A DNA stretch of 57,671 nt from an uncultured Lachnospiraceae bacterium (GCA_910578715.1 CAJTRL010000019.1:1-57671), one strand, 5' to 3'; shown: positions 8,079-16,666, counted from the first letter of the stretch. Notes: generated from the sequence alone by a model not told the origin. A program made the numbers and translations.

Positions 8079-8337
8079 CGGCCGTCAGACGGAAGAAGAA
8101 CTGATTCAGAACCTGACAGATGCCGGCTGTGCGGACGATACAGCAGTAAGCATTCTGGACTGTATCAGACAGGGACAGATGCAAAAGGGACTTTTGCTTC
8201 TGCAAGGGCAGCGGGAGGCGCTGCTGGAAGGGATTCATAAAGAGCAGAAATGTATCAGGTTTCTGGATGACCTTTTGAGCAGGATGCAGAACGCGCCGAC
8301 AGGACATTTTTTTCCAGGCGGTTCAGGAACAGTTTAG
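8071..8337 (+). CDS. short helical protein downstream of DUF3737
   Basis: This 88-residue protein is mostly alpha-helical and begins MFSGRQTEEELIQNLTDAGC. Its middle (MQKGLLLLQGQREALLEGIHKEQKCIRFLDDLL) has the same layout as the product at 9344-9583: hydrophobic heptads, a basic patch, then a C-x-x-x-D-like segment. I infer a shared family of unknown function. Its last 83 bases overlap the 3' end of the convergent LysR gene, so the final 20 or so residues may be extra sequence gained by read-through of an old end. Confidence 0.6.
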   Translation: MFSGRQTEEELIQNLTDAGCADDTAVSILDCIRQGQMQKGLLLLQGQREALLEGIHKEQKCIRFLDDLLSRMQNAPTGHFFPGGSGTV

Positions 8338-9178
8338 CGGCTTTGGAAAAAACCTGATATTTTTTGGTAAAAAGATATACATCCGAATAGAGCGTTGGAG
8401 ATAAAGGGCGGAATGTTAAAGGATGGCTGCCGGCGGTGTTAATCAGTTCATCGATGCACAGAGCATAGCCGATTCCGGCTTCCACCATAAGTCCCGCGTT
8501 GTAAATCAGGTTATAAGTGGAAACGATATCTGGCTCCGTCATTGCCTCTGCAAAAGACTCAGCCAGATGTCCGCTGTTGGATGCCTGACTGGGCATTATC
8601 AGCGGGAGCCCGGTAAGTTCCTCGAAAGAAATTGTTTCTTTACCGGCAAGGGGAGAGTCTTTCCGCATCAGAATGCCCCATGCTTCGCGCAGTGGGAGCT
8701 TTTTGTAATCATAACGGGGGCTGATTTCCGGAGATAAAAGAAATCCCATATCCAGAAGCCCTTTATCCAGCCGTTCGATGATGGCGTCTGCATTGCTGCT
8801 GAAAAAATGGAATCGGATGTCAGGATATTCTTCCTGTATGGAGTGGATGAGCTGCATGATGGAAAAAGTGGAGCGGTATTCACCGCAGCCGATGTGAACA
8901 TCGCCTGAGATGCTCTGCTCATTTTCCCGAAAAGCGCTTTCTGTTTTGTCCATCAGGGATATAATTTCCTGGGCGCGTCCCCGCAGAAAAGCCCCGTCTT
9001 CTGTCAGGGTGACTTTTTTTCTGCCGCGGATAAAAAGCTGTCTGCCCAGATTTTCCTCTAAGTCCATCATCTGTTTGGACAGAGTGGGCTGGGAAATATG
9101 AAGATATTCTGCGGCTCTGGTAATGCTCTGTTCTTCGGCAACGGCAAGAAAATATTGCAGCAGGCGGGTTTCAATCAT
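8255..9178 (-). CDS. LysR family transcriptional regulator
   Basis: The 307-residue protein starts METRL-like (MIETRLLQYFLAVAEEQSIT) with a classic LysR winged helix (AAEYLHISQPTLSKQMMDLEE, residues about 20-40), a linker helix and a periplasmic-binding-protein-like effector domain. Start 9178 has AGGAG upstream; a longer in-frame reading upstream is non-coding. LysR proteins often control divergent genes, which here are a short helical protein and the bile salt hydrolase. The C-terminal end overlaps the convergent gene 8071-8337. Confidence 0.9.
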   Translation of the reverse strand: MIETRLLQYFLAVAEEQSITRAAEYLHISQPTLSKQMMDLEENLGRQLFIRGRKKVTLTEDGAFLRGRAQEIISLMDKTESAFRENEQSISGDVHIGCGEYRSTFSIMQLIHSIQEEYPDIRFHFFSSNADAIIERLDKGLLDMGFLLSPEISPRYDYKKLPLREAWGILMRKDSPLAGKETISFEELTGLPLIMPSQASNSGHLAESFAEAMTEPDIVSTYNLIYNAGLMVEAGIGYALCIDELINTAGSHPLTFRPLSPTLYSDVYLFTKKYQVFSKAAKLFLNRLEKNVLSARSASCSKGHPET

Positions 9179-9343
9179 AGACGGAACTCCTTTATTCTTA
9201 TCATCTATTTTAATATATTTTATATAGTTCCCGGCTATTTTGCAAGAACGGATTTGAAGGCCTTCGGGCGGATGGATTTGGAGACTTTTAGGAGGCGGGG
9301 TCAGGTGACCTGTGAAAAAACTCCAGGCAGAGGGGGATTGGAA

Positions 9344-9583
9344 ATGAAAGAAGAAACACCTGTTTACCAGAGACTGAAGGAAGAAGGCGCTGATTTTGTG
9401 ATGCTGGAACAGTACCGGCGCTGTCAGGAGGCGGGTAACATCCGGGGACAGTATGGACTGGTCTGTCGTTTCCGAAGGACAAAAAAAGAAGAGTTGGAAA
9501 CGAAAAGAGAAAAACTTGCCTGTCTGGACTATCTGATAGCAAAAATGGAAAAAATATCTAAAAGAGAAAGAGAGGGGGAATAA
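9344..9583 (+). CDS. short helical protein before the bile salt hydrolase
   Basis: This 79-residue, highly charged alpha-helical protein runs from MKEETPVYQRLKEEG to KKEELETKREKLACLDYLIAK. It resembles the protein at 8071-8337 in layout (helix, basic patch, then CLDYL versus RFLDDL). The start at 9344 has AGGGGGAT upstream. It ends 3 bases before the hydrolase start, so the two are in one operon and divergent from the LysR gene. I cannot assign a function. Confidence 0.6.
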   Translation: MKEETPVYQRLKEEGADFVMLEQYRRCQEAGNIRGQYGLVCRFRRTKKEELETKREKLACLDYLIAKMEKISKREREGE

Positions 9584-9586
9584 ATC

Positions 9587-10570
9587 ATGTGTACGGCGGC
9601 AACCTACCGGACAAAAGATTTTTATTTCGGACGCACACTGGATTATGATTTTTCTTATGGCGATGAAGTGGTGATTACGCCCCGGAATTATCCGTTCCAT
9701 TTCAGGGAAAAAGGGACGATGGACAGTCATTTTGCGTTAATCGGCATGTCCTATGTGGAGGACGATTATCCCTTATATTATGAAGCCGTAAACGAAAAAG
9801 GATTAGGGATGGCGGGATTAAATTTTGTAGGAAATGCCTTTTTTGGAGAAAGCCGGAAAGAGAAGGACAATATTGCACAGTTTGAACTGATACCCTGGAT
9901 TTTAGGCCAGTGCTCCAGCGTAAAAGAAGCGCGTATTTTGTTTGAAAAAGTCAATATTGTGAAAACACCTTTTCATGATGGACTGCCTGTGGCACAGCTC
10001 CATTATATCATAGCGGATAAAGAGGAAAGCATCACGGTGGAGCCGATGAAAGACGGAATCAGAATATATGACAATCCGGTGGGGATTCTGACCAACAATC
10101 CGCCTTTCGACATGCAGATGATGATGTTGAACAATTATATGAATTTATCTGCGAAGCCGCCGGAAAACAGGTTTGCAAAGAATCTCGGCCTCGAAGCGTA
10201 TGGCCGGGGAATGGGAGCCATCGGACTTCCGGGGGATTTATCGTCGCAGTCAAGATTTGTCAGAGCGGCTTTTGTAAAAATGAACTCCGTTTCGGGAGAC
10301 GGTGAAAAGGAAAGTGTCAGTCAGTTTTTCCATATCCTGAATGCGGTGGACCAGCAGAGAGGATGCTGTGAGCTGGAAAATGGCGAATGCGAAATCACCA
10401 TTTATACTTCGTGCTGTAATACCGATAAAGGCATTTATTATTATACTTCTTATGACAATCATCAGATTACGGCTGTCGATATGTATAAAGAAAATCTGGA
10501 GGGCAGGGAGCTGATAAGATATCCGCGCATCAAAGAGGAGCAGATTTATCTGCAGAATGAAAAGCAGTGA
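9587..10570 (+). CDS. bsh: bile salt hydrolase (choloylglycine hydrolase)
   Basis: This 327-residue N-terminal-nucleophile hydrolase releases glycine or taurine from conjugated bile acids. Processing removes Met1 to expose Cys2 (MCTAATYRTK). The other family residues are in place: Arg16 and Asp19 (FGRTLDYD), Asn79 (GLNF), Asn170 (GILTNNPPF) and Arg223 (SRFVRA). The body matches what I recall of Clostridium perfringens choloylglycine hydrolase, including NEKGLGMAGLNF, QGTG-like GRGMGAIGLPGD and the end KGIYYYTSYDNHQI. No signal peptide, so cytoplasmic. The LysR gene next door is the likely local regulator. Confidence 0.93.
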   Translation: MCTAATYRTKDFYFGRTLDYDFSYGDEVVITPRNYPFHFREKGTMDSHFALIGMSYVEDDYPLYYEAVNEKGLGMAGLNFVGNAFFGESRKEKDNIAQFELIPWILGQCSSVKEARILFEKVNIVKTPFHDGLPVAQLHYIIADKEESITVEPMKDGIRIYDNPVGILTNNPPFDMQMMMLNNYMNLSAKPPENRFAKNLGLEAYGRGMGAIGLPGDLSSQSRFVRAAFVKMNSVSGDGEKESVSQFFHILNAVDQQRGCCELENGECEITIYTSCCNTDKGIYYYTSYDNHQITAVDMYKENLEGRELIRYPRIKEEQIYLQNEKQ

Positions 10571-10665
10571 TGATGTACAATATGACAGATTATAACGTAC
10601 AATCTGCCGGCTTATGAATGGTATGATTGCGGCGGGAACGCGGAATGATTTCCGATGCGGAACGA

Positions 10666-10709
10666 ATGGCCGGCATCGTCCGAATATGCACAAGGACAAT
10701 GCCGGCCAT
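10666..10709. terminator. stem-loop between convergent bsh and AraC genes
   Basis: ATGGCCGGCAT (10666-10676) pairs perfectly with ATGCCGGCCAT (10699-10709), and after one mismatch GTCC pairs with GGAC, giving a stem of about 16 pairs and a 12-base loop. It lies between convergent genes and 6 bases from the AraC stop. There is no clear T-run, so it may act as a 3'-end protector rather than a classic terminator. Confidence 0.5.
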
Positions 10710-10714
10710 GACAA

Positions 10715-11683
10715 TTACATTCTCAGCACCGGTCTGACATATTTCCAGAATCGTTCCGGGTCATGATAGAAGTAGAAAATTCTGCCGGGCGTAGTGTCAA
10801 GGCAGTAACCGGAAGCGGCATAATCATATGCTTTCATAGCCGCCTCGATTTTTTCTTCTACGCTGCAATTTTCTTTTTCGTAATCAAAGGGGCCGTGTTC
10901 AAAGACAAGATACTCTCCTTCCGGCACATCCGCCATCAGCATTTGATGCGGAATTTCGCCGTCATAATCGCTCGGAAGCCGCACGCCGTAACATTCCGCA
11001 AGAGGGATTCCCCAACTGCAGATTCTGCCGGCCGGGTCATTGATAAATGCCATAATCTGGCCGCTTCCGCTGTTCGCATCGCTGCCGCCCAAATCGTCCA
11101 GTTTTCCTTTGATGCTGTCCAGCAGACCGCAGACGGTTTCGCAGTCCTGTCCGGGAATGAGACTTTGTTTCTGCCAGAAATCCCAGTAACCGCAGCTTTC
11201 CAGATTTTTGACATGCAGAAATTTGTGCGCCGGAATCGTTACAAAATAAGTTTTGATTTCCTGTGTGGAATTTTTCATTGTATTTTCTCCTATTTCTGAT
11301 AAATAACAGTCGAAAGGCTTCAGGATGGTGCGTAAGGCCACAGGCCGCGGGTGCCTGCGGTACTCACTCGGAGTAATGCCGTAGGCTTCTTTAAAGGAAC
11401 GGGTGAAAGCCTCGTGCGAAGAAAAGCCGTATTGCAAAGCGATATCCAGGATTCCTTTTTCCGTATCCCGAAGTTCCTTTAATGCAAAGGCCAGCCGCCG
11501 GTACCGCAGATAATCCCGGAACTGCATTCCCGAAATTTCCTTAAATTTTTTGGAAAAATGAAATTCGGAATAGCCTGACTTTTCGGAAAGATAACTTAAC
11601 GACAGCAATTCATTCTCGTTTCTTTTGATATACAGGTCTATTTCTTCGACCATTTTCTGTATCTGCCTCTGCCACTCATACAT
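10715..11683 (-). CDS. AraC family regulator with GyrI-like effector domain
   Basis: The 322-residue protein has an N-terminal AraC double helix-turn-helix (about residues 8-108; SEKSGYSEFHFSKKFKEISG and DIALQYGFSSHEAFTRSFKEAYGITPSEYR). A C-terminal GyrI-like/effector-binding domain (about 140-322) follows; it often binds drugs or other small hydrophobic ligands. This order (DNA-binding first) is that of the Rob/SoxS-related multidrug sensors. It stands alone, divergent from the amino acid importer. Minus-strand TATAAT near 11717-11722 inside the palindrome TTCTGTA...TACAGAA (11708-11728) may be its promoter and operator. Confidence 0.88.
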   Translation of the reverse strand: MYEWQRQIQKMVEEIDLYIKRNENELLSLSYLSEKSGYSEFHFSKKFKEISGMQFRDYLRYRRLAFALKELRDTEKGILDIALQYGFSSHEAFTRSFKEAYGITPSEYRRHPRPVALRTILKPFDCYLSEIGENTMKNSTQEIKTYFVTIPAHKFLHVKNLESCGYWDFWQKQSLIPGQDCETVCGLLDSIKGKLDDLGGSDANSGSGQIMAFINDPAGRICSWGIPLAECYGVRLPSDYDGEIPHQMLMADVPEGEYLVFEHGPFDYEKENCSVEEKIEAAMKAYDYAASGYCLDTTPGRIFYFYHDPERFWKYVRPVLRM

Positions 11684-11707
11684 TGACTGATTCCTCCGTT
11701 TCGACTG

Positions 11708-11728
11708 TTCTGTATTTATTATACAGAA
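11708..11728 (-). promoter_or_regulatory. palindrome over the AraC gene -10 region
   Basis: TTCTGTA and TACAGAA are perfect 7-base inverted arms around 7 bases, 25 bases upstream of the AraC start. The minus strand contains a TATAAT within it. The overlap of a palindrome and a -10 box suggests a site for autoregulation; no clear -35 box is visible. Confidence 0.4.
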
Positions 11729-11846
11729 ATGGAGAGGTTTTTACTTGATTTTATTTGTGGAAAAAGAAATTAAAGAGCTATGTAGTAAATCCTTCATAAA
11801 TATGCACCCAACCGTCGAATATTTCTAAATTTCCTTATATTTATGC

Positions 11847-11883
11847 TTTTCAACCCGTATTCTTTGTGTTATAATGCGGGTTG
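11847..11883 (+). promoter_or_regulatory. promoter and operator of the amino acid ABC operon
   Basis: TTTTCA (11847-11852), a 17-base spacer and TATAAT (11870-11875) form a sigma-A promoter 42 bases before the permease. A perfect inverted repeat, CAACCCG (11851-11857) and CGGGTTG (11877-11883), brackets the spacer and -10 box, a classic position for a dimeric repressor. Confidence 0.6.
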
Positions 11884-11916
11884 TATTGTTCCAGATGAGG
11901 AAAGGGCGAAAAACGG

Positions 11917-12615
11917 ATGACAGGGATTCAACAATGGTTTGCCGAGTTTGGCGATTTGTTTTATAAATGCTTTATCAAGGAAGACCGGTATAAACTGCTG
12001 CTGAGCGGTATCGGCGTTACGATTAAAGTTTCATTGCTGGCGGTAATCATCGGTATTATCATCGGTATGCTGATTGCGTTGTGCAATCTTTCCAAAAATA
12101 AATTTCTAAAGGCAGTCGGCGGCGTTTACACCGATGTGATACGCGGCACGCCGTCCGTGACGCAGCTTCTGATTATTTATTTCGTTATTTTTGCATCGGT
12201 CAACTGGCCCAAATGGATTATTGCGGCAATCGCGTTCGGTATCAATTCCGGCGCCTATGTTTCCGAAATCATCCGGGGCGGCATTCTGTCAGTGGACCGC
12301 GGGCAGACCGAGGCGGGAAGGTCGCTCGGACTCAACGCTTTTCAGACGATGACGAGGATTGTGATTCCCCAGGCGGTGAAAAATATTTTCCCGGCGCTGT
12401 GCAACGAGTTCATCGTGCTGATTAAAGAAACCGCCATCGTCGGTTATGTGGGCCTGATGGATATTCAGAAAGCGGGCGATTTTATCAGAAGCGCAACCTT
12501 CGAGGCGTTTATGCCGTTAGTCGGAACCGCCGTCATCTATTATGTATTGATTAAGATTCTGACGCTGGCGCTGCGGCAGGTCGAGAATCATTTAAGAAAG
12601 TCCGATATCAGATAG
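11917..12615 (+). CDS. amino acid ABC transporter permease
   Basis: This 232-residue inner-membrane permease is of the HisM/GlnP type, with about five helices and the EAA loop EAGRSLGLNAFQTMTRIVIPQAVK, where the ATPase docks. The family imports polar amino acids together with a lipoprotein binding protein and an ATPase, and both follow here (12655 and 13521). Only one permease gene is present, so it probably works as a homodimer. The start at 11917 is preceded by GAGGAAAGGGCG. Confidence 0.92.
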   Translation: MTGIQQWFAEFGDLFYKCFIKEDRYKLLLSGIGVTIKVSLLAVIIGIIIGMLIALCNLSKNKFLKAVGGVYTDVIRGTPSVTQLLIIYFVIFASVNWPKWIIAAIAFGINSGAYVSEIIRGGILSVDRGQTEAGRSLGLNAFQTMTRIVIPQAVKNIFPALCNEFIVLIKETAIVGYVGLMDIQKAGDFIRSATFEAFMPLVGTAVIYYVLIKILTLALRQVENHLRKSDIR

Positions 12616-12654
12616 AGCGGGAAAACATACTGCAAGAAAGGCGTGGCTCATTTT

Positions 12655-13377
12655 ATGATAAAAGTAAAGAACTTACATAAAAAATTCGATGACCTGATGG
12701 TGCTTGACGGCATAGACGAGCATATTTCCCAGGGCGAAGTGGTGGTTATTATCGGGCCCTCCGGTTCCGGGAAAAGCACTTTTCTGCGCTGTCTGAATCT
12801 GCTGGAGGACGTAACGGAAGGCGAAATCTATGTGGATGACGAACTGATTAATACGCCGAAAGTCAACATTAACGTGGTCAGACAGAAGATGGGCATGGTT
12901 TTTCAGCAGTTTAATCTGTTTCCGCATCTGACGATTATGGATAATATCACGCTGGCGCCTGTTCTGCTCAAAAAGATGACGAAGGAAGAGGCGGTTAAAA
13001 AAGGACAGGAGCTTTTAGCGCGCGTCAATCTTGCGGAAAAGGCGGATGCCTATCCGGCTCAGCTTTCCGGCGGGCAGAAGCAGCGTGTGGCGATTGCCAG
13101 AGCGCTTGCCATGAATCCCGAAATTATGCTTTTTGACGAGCCCACATCGGCCCTGGACCCGGAAATGGTGGGAGAGGTGCTGGATGTTATGAAAGACCTG
13201 GCCAGGTCCGGTATGACGATGGTAATCGTTACTCACGAAATGGGATTTGCAAGAGAAGTGGCGTCCAGAGTGCTTTTCATCGACCAGGGCGTCGTGATGG
13301 AAAGCGGCACGCCGGAGGAGGTTTTCAATCATCCGAAAAACGAGCGGACGAAGTTGTTTTTGAGCAAGGTACTGTAA
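12655..13377 (+). CDS. amino acid ABC transporter ATP-binding protein
   Basis: The 240-residue ATPase has Walker A GPSGSGKST, Q-loop, signature LSGGQKQRVAIARAL, Walker B IMLFDEPTSALDPE and the switch HEMGFAREVASRV, all hallmarks of GlnQ/HisP-like importers. I start at ATG 12655 (MIKVKNLHKKFD), where the family normally begins. An in-frame GTG at 12643 adds four residues and sits too close to AAAGG (12637-12641), but the choice is not certain. It energises the permease 39 bases upstream. Confidence 0.92.
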   Translation: MIKVKNLHKKFDDLMVLDGIDEHISQGEVVVIIGPSGSGKSTFLRCLNLLEDVTEGEIYVDDELINTPKVNINVVRQKMGMVFQQFNLFPHLTIMDNITLAPVLLKKMTKEEAVKKGQELLARVNLAEKADAYPAQLSGGQKQRVAIARALAMNPEIMLFDEPTSALDPEMVGEVLDVMKDLARSGMTMVIVTHEMGFAREVASRVLFIDQGVVMESGTPEEVFNHPKNERTKLFLSKVL

Positions 13378-13386
13378 GGTGTTATT

Positions 13387-13498
13387 CCGTCTGCAAAAAG
13401 GAAATATATCATGTTTTTCAGAAGTATGTTTTCAAAGCAGACGGTTTATATACACAAATTTATAAATGGATGTTTCGGCGCGCATGAAACATGTGCCG
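13387..13498 (+). other. hairpins between importer ATPase and binding-protein genes
   Basis: CCGTCTGC (13387-13394) is the inverse of GCAGACGG (13437-13444). A second hairpin with a CATG-AAA-CATG core lies at about 13475-13498, just before the GGGAGGAG ribosome site of the binding protein. Such structures often protect the 3' segment so that more binding protein than ATPase is made; here that is an inference. Confidence 0.4.
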
Positions 13499-13520
13499 GG
13501 CAGAAAGGGAGGAGAGAATT

Positions 13521-14381
13521 ATGAAAAAAGTAACAAAGACAGCGGCGCTTGTGCTCGCAATGGCGATGGCAGTGTCTGCGCTTACGGCATGCGGAGGTGC
13601 GGATAAGGCGGCGGAAACAGCAAACACAGAAGCGGCGGGTGCTGCGGGAACAGAAAATGCGGACGCGGGGCAGAGTAGTGCGGTCACAACCAAAACGGAG
13701 GGCGTTCTGACTTTCGGTACAAATGCGGAGTTTCCGCCTTTTGAGTTTGTAGCCGGAAACGGCGTTATCGACCAGTACGACGGCATCGATATAGCAATCG
13801 CGAAGCAGATTGCGGAGGAGAACGGCATGACGGCGGCCATTGAGAATATGGAGTTTCCTTCTCTGCTAATCGCGCTGGAAAACGGTCAGATTGACGCGGC
13901 CATCGCGGGTATGACCGTGACGGAAGACCGTAAGGAGTCGGCGGATTTTACCATTCCTTACTATACGGCGACCCAGGTCATGATTGTGAAAGAAGATTCC
14001 GATATCGCGGCGGCAGCGGACATGGCGGATAAGAAAATCTGCGTAATAGAGGGCTATACGGGCGAAATCTGCGTCCAGGATATGGGTTATCCTTATGAGG
14101 CGTTTAAAAAAGGCACAGAGGCCGTTATGGAACTGGTAAACGGCAAATGTGACGTGGTTGTTATCGATTCCGCTACGGCGCAGAAATATATTAATGATAA
14201 CGAAGGTCTGAAAATTGTAGAAGACGCTTCCGCTTTTGAATCCGAAGAATACGCAATCGCGGTAAAGAAAGGCAATACGGAGCTTCTCGATATGCTGAAC
14301 AAGGCTATCGAAGCGAAACTTGCGGACGGAACGATTTCCGAGCTCGCAGCGAAATATACGGAAGAGGTTACGGCGGAATAA
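13521..14381 (+). CDS. polar amino acid substrate-binding lipoprotein
   Basis: The 286-residue protein has a lipoprotein signal peptide: MKKVTK, a hydrophobic core and the lipobox LTAC with Cys24 as the lipidation site. An Ala/Gly/Glu-rich linker (about 25-55) leads to a type-2 periplasmic-binding fold (FGTNAEFPPFEFV, IAKQIAEENGM, MTVTEDRKESADFTIPYY). It captures the amino acid outside the membrane for the permease and ATPase upstream. The start at 13521 has GGAGGAGAGAATT before it. A terminator follows at 14442. Confidence 0.93.
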   Translation: MKKVTKTAALVLAMAMAVSALTACGGADKAAETANTEAAGAAGTENADAGQSSAVTTKTEGVLTFGTNAEFPPFEFVAGNGVIDQYDGIDIAIAKQIAEENGMTAAIENMEFPSLLIALENGQIDAAIAGMTVTEDRKESADFTIPYYTATQVMIVKEDSDIAAAADMADKKICVIEGYTGEICVQDMGYPYEAFKKGTEAVMELVNGKCDVVVIDSATAQKYINDNEGLKIVEDASAFESEEYAIAVKKGNTELLDMLNKAIEAKLADGTISELAAKYTEEVTAE

Positions 14382-14441
14382 GCGGTACGGATTCCTGTTG
14401 CTGTTCGGGAAATGAACTGCCGTGAAGCGAGGGAACAAAGG

Positions 14442-14480
14442 AAACCGACGTCTGTGGTGTATCTGCGGCGTCGGTTTTTT
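14442..14480 (+). terminator. terminator of the amino acid importer operon
   Basis: AAACCGACG (14442-14450) pairs with CGTCGGTTT (14469-14477) around an 18-base loop, followed by more T. This is a standard Rho-independent terminator 60 bases after the binding-protein stop. Confidence 0.85.
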
Positions 14481-14576
14481 GATGTTTCGCCTTCGCAGAC
14501 AGATGAATTTCCGGGAAGCTATAATTTTAGTAAAAAAACGGAATACTAAATTCAAAACGGCTTAGGAGGAAAGCAA

Positions 14577-14849
14577 GTGGAAAGTATTCTGTGCATTGAT
14601 ATTCCGGTGCAGATGATTTCGTGCACCGATACAAACGGAAAAATTACGCCGATGCGGTTTCGTTTCCGGGACCGGAATGGTGAAATGATAACGATTCATA
14701 TTGAAAAAGTGGTTTCGACCGACCAGGAACGCAGTTCTCTTGGCGCGAATTTTGTCTGTACCGCATCCCTGTACGGCACGCAGAGGACCTTCCATCTCCG
14801 ATATAATTATTATGCCCATGAATGGCGCATGTCAGGCATCCGTGAATGA
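14577..14849 (+). CDS. hypothetical protein next to the polymerase genes
   Basis: The 90-residue protein starts with GTG 14577 behind AGGAGGA (14564-14570). It looks like a small all-beta protein (MRFRFRDRNGEMITIHIEKVV; FHLRYNYYAHEWRMSGI), with a conserved-looking C-terminal Tyr/Trp strand. I recognise it only as the kind of short gene that sits beside YolD/Y-family polymerase genes in Lachnospiraceae, and infer a link to DNA damage. It is convergent with the YolD-like gene and overlaps its 3' end by 18 bases. Confidence 0.65.
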   Translation: MESILCIDIPVQMISCTDTNGKITPMRFRFRDRNGEMITIHIEKVVSTDQERSSLGANFVCTASLYGTQRTFHLRYNYYAHEWRMSGIRE

Positions 14850-15134
14850 TTCGGTTTCTCTGCGCTCCGCCTCTTCTCCGGTCAGCCGGGCGGTTTCTTC
14901 GATGACCGTTTCGAACCCTGTCAGTGCGGCAAAAGGGGAAAACTGCGCCGCACGGTCCAATAAGGACATTTGCGGGTGATTCGAAGATACATGATGCGGC
15001 AGATGAATGATATCGTCGTATAATTTGTTGTCTGCCTGTTCTGCCATTTTGCTGTTTATGAGCGTTTCTTTGTTTTCTGCCATCTTTTTACCTTCCGGTG
15101 TCGAATGTGATTTATTTCTTTCGGTTTCCGTCAC
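14832..15134 (-). CDS. YolD-like family protein
   Basis: The 100-residue protein carries the YolD core YDDIIHLPHHVSSNHPQMSLLDRAAQFSPFAALTGFE (residues about 39-75). In Bacillus, YolD-like proteins are encoded with Y-family polymerases and are thought to take part in the SOS response. It starts at GTG 15134, which overlaps the polymerase stop (GTGA), with GGAGGA 8 bases upstream; an internal ATG (MAENKETL) is a weaker alternative. Co-translation with the polymerase supports a shared role. Confidence 0.8.
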   Translation of the reverse strand: MTETERNKSHSTPEGKKMAENKETLINSKMAEQADNKLYDDIIHLPHHVSSNHPQMSLLDRAAQFSPFAALTGFETVIEETARLTGEEAERRETESFTDA

Positions 15135-16666
15135 GCTTTATGTCCTCCAATCTGTCGGTTCCGTTCGACGGTGGTCGCGCCTTTTTCCAGATTCATCCCT
15201 TTGAGAATTGCATTTTTCCCATATTTCTTTTTGACGGATAAAACGGCTTCCTGAAGAGCACGCTCTTTTTTCAGGGCGGCTTCCGTTTCCAGCTCTTGTT
15301 TTTCCAGCGCTTCGTAGTCCGTGAATAAATCCAATTGCGTATAAGAAACCTGTTCTTCGTTTCGGGCGGCGGATTCGTCCAGCAGACGGTTTGCCGATAT
15401 GCCGATTCTGCGTATCAGCAGATTTTTATCCACGATAGTATCGTAGAGTTCCATGACCGCGTCCATAATGAGCCGGGTGGAGGAAGTCAGTCTTTTCAGG
15501 CCGGCCGTTCCGTGAGCGTGTTTGGGCACTCGGCGGCCGTAGTGGTCTGTCGTGATTTCGCCCTTGTACTTTCGGCTGATTTCCGGCCTTGTCAGGTTTT
15601 CAATGTCATATCCGATGGTAAGCGTCAGCTGGTCTGTTACCAGCCGTTTTTCCACCAGCTCCAATACGAGGAGGTCGGTCATTTCTTTGACGATAAGCCG
15701 GGCATTCTGAAAGTCATAGGGACAGTGAAGTACCTGACCCGAGCTTATGCAGTTCGTTTCCGGTTTGTATTGTTTAATCAGGTCAATCGTGACGGGCTCC
15801 CATCCCCAGGCATGGTCTATCAGCAGTTCCGCATTGATGCCGAACAGTTTATAAAGCAGTTCTTCATTATAATAACTCTGACTGTCGCCGACAGAACATC
15901 TTGCGATATCGCCCATCGTAAACATGCCGTGTTCTGCCAGCCTTCTGGCATAGCCCCGTCCGACCCGCCAGAAGTCGGTAATCGGTCTGTGGTTCCACAG
16001 GAGCCGGCGGTAACTCATTTCATCCAGCTCGGCGATGCGGATTCCGTTTTGGTCCGGCGGGGCATGTTTTGCCATAATATCCATGGCGACCTTACACAAG
16101 TATAGATTTGTTCCGATTCCGGCGGCCGCCGGAATGCCTGTCCGGGCAAAAACATCCTGTATGATTTTTCCGGCAAGCTCTCTCGCGGACAGGGAATAAG
16201 TGTCAAGGTATGCGGTAACGTCCATGAAAACCTCGTCGATGGAGTATACATGGATATCTTCCGGGGCAATGTATTTCAGATAGATTTTATATATCCGGGC
16301 GCTGTACTCCATATAGTGGGACATGCGGGGCGGGGCGACAATATAGGAGAGGGAAAACTCCGGGTGCCCCTCCAGTTCTCCGGCAAAACAGGATTCCCCC
16401 CGGAAGGCATGGCCCGGCGACAGGCGTTTCCGCTGAACGTTGACATCTTTAACTTTTTCGACTACTTCGAACAGCCTTGCCCGTCCCGGTATGCCGAGGG
16501 ATTTTAAGGATGGGGAGACCGCTAAACAGATTGTCTTTTCCGTTCTCGCGGAATCCGCGACGACTAAGTTGGTGTCCATCGGGTCGAGCTGTCTTTCCAC
16601 ACACTCGACGGAAGCATAGAATGACTTTAAGTCGATTGCAATATAGGTATGGTGGTTTTCGGTCAT
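15131..16666 (-). CDS. Y-family DNA polymerase (UmuC/DinB-like)
   Basis: This 511-residue translesion polymerase shows Asp12 in AIDLKSFYASVE, the catalytic pair Asp144-Glu145 in YSIDEVF, the thumb helix-hairpin region (FWRVGRGYARRLAEHGMFTMGDIA) and a little-finger domain (residues about 250-400). A sliding-clamp motif, TQLDLF, lies near residue 440, followed by a charged helical tail. It copies past DNA lesions at low fidelity. The partner YolD-like gene is coupled to its stop codon. I found no clear LexA box upstream, so damage control is inferred from the family. Confidence 0.92.
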   Translation of the reverse strand: MTENHHTYIAIDLKSFYASVECVERQLDPMDTNLVVADSARTEKTICLAVSPSLKSLGIPGRARLFEVVEKVKDVNVQRKRLSPGHAFRGESCFAGELEGHPEFSLSYIVAPPRMSHYMEYSARIYKIYLKYIAPEDIHVYSIDEVFMDVTAYLDTYSLSARELAGKIIQDVFARTGIPAAAGIGTNLYLCKVAMDIMAKHAPPDQNGIRIAELDEMSYRRLLWNHRPITDFWRVGRGYARRLAEHGMFTMGDIARCSVGDSQSYYNEELLYKLFGINAELLIDHAWGWEPVTIDLIKQYKPETNCISSGQVLHCPYDFQNARLIVKEMTDLLVLELVEKRLVTDQLTLTIGYDIENLTRPEISRKYKGEITTDHYGRRVPKHAHGTAGLKRLTSSTRLIMDAVMELYDTIVDKNLLIRRIGISANRLLDESAARNEEQVSYTQLDLFTDYEALEKQELETEAALKKERALQEAVLSVKKKYGKNAILKGMNLEKGATTVERNRQIGGHKA

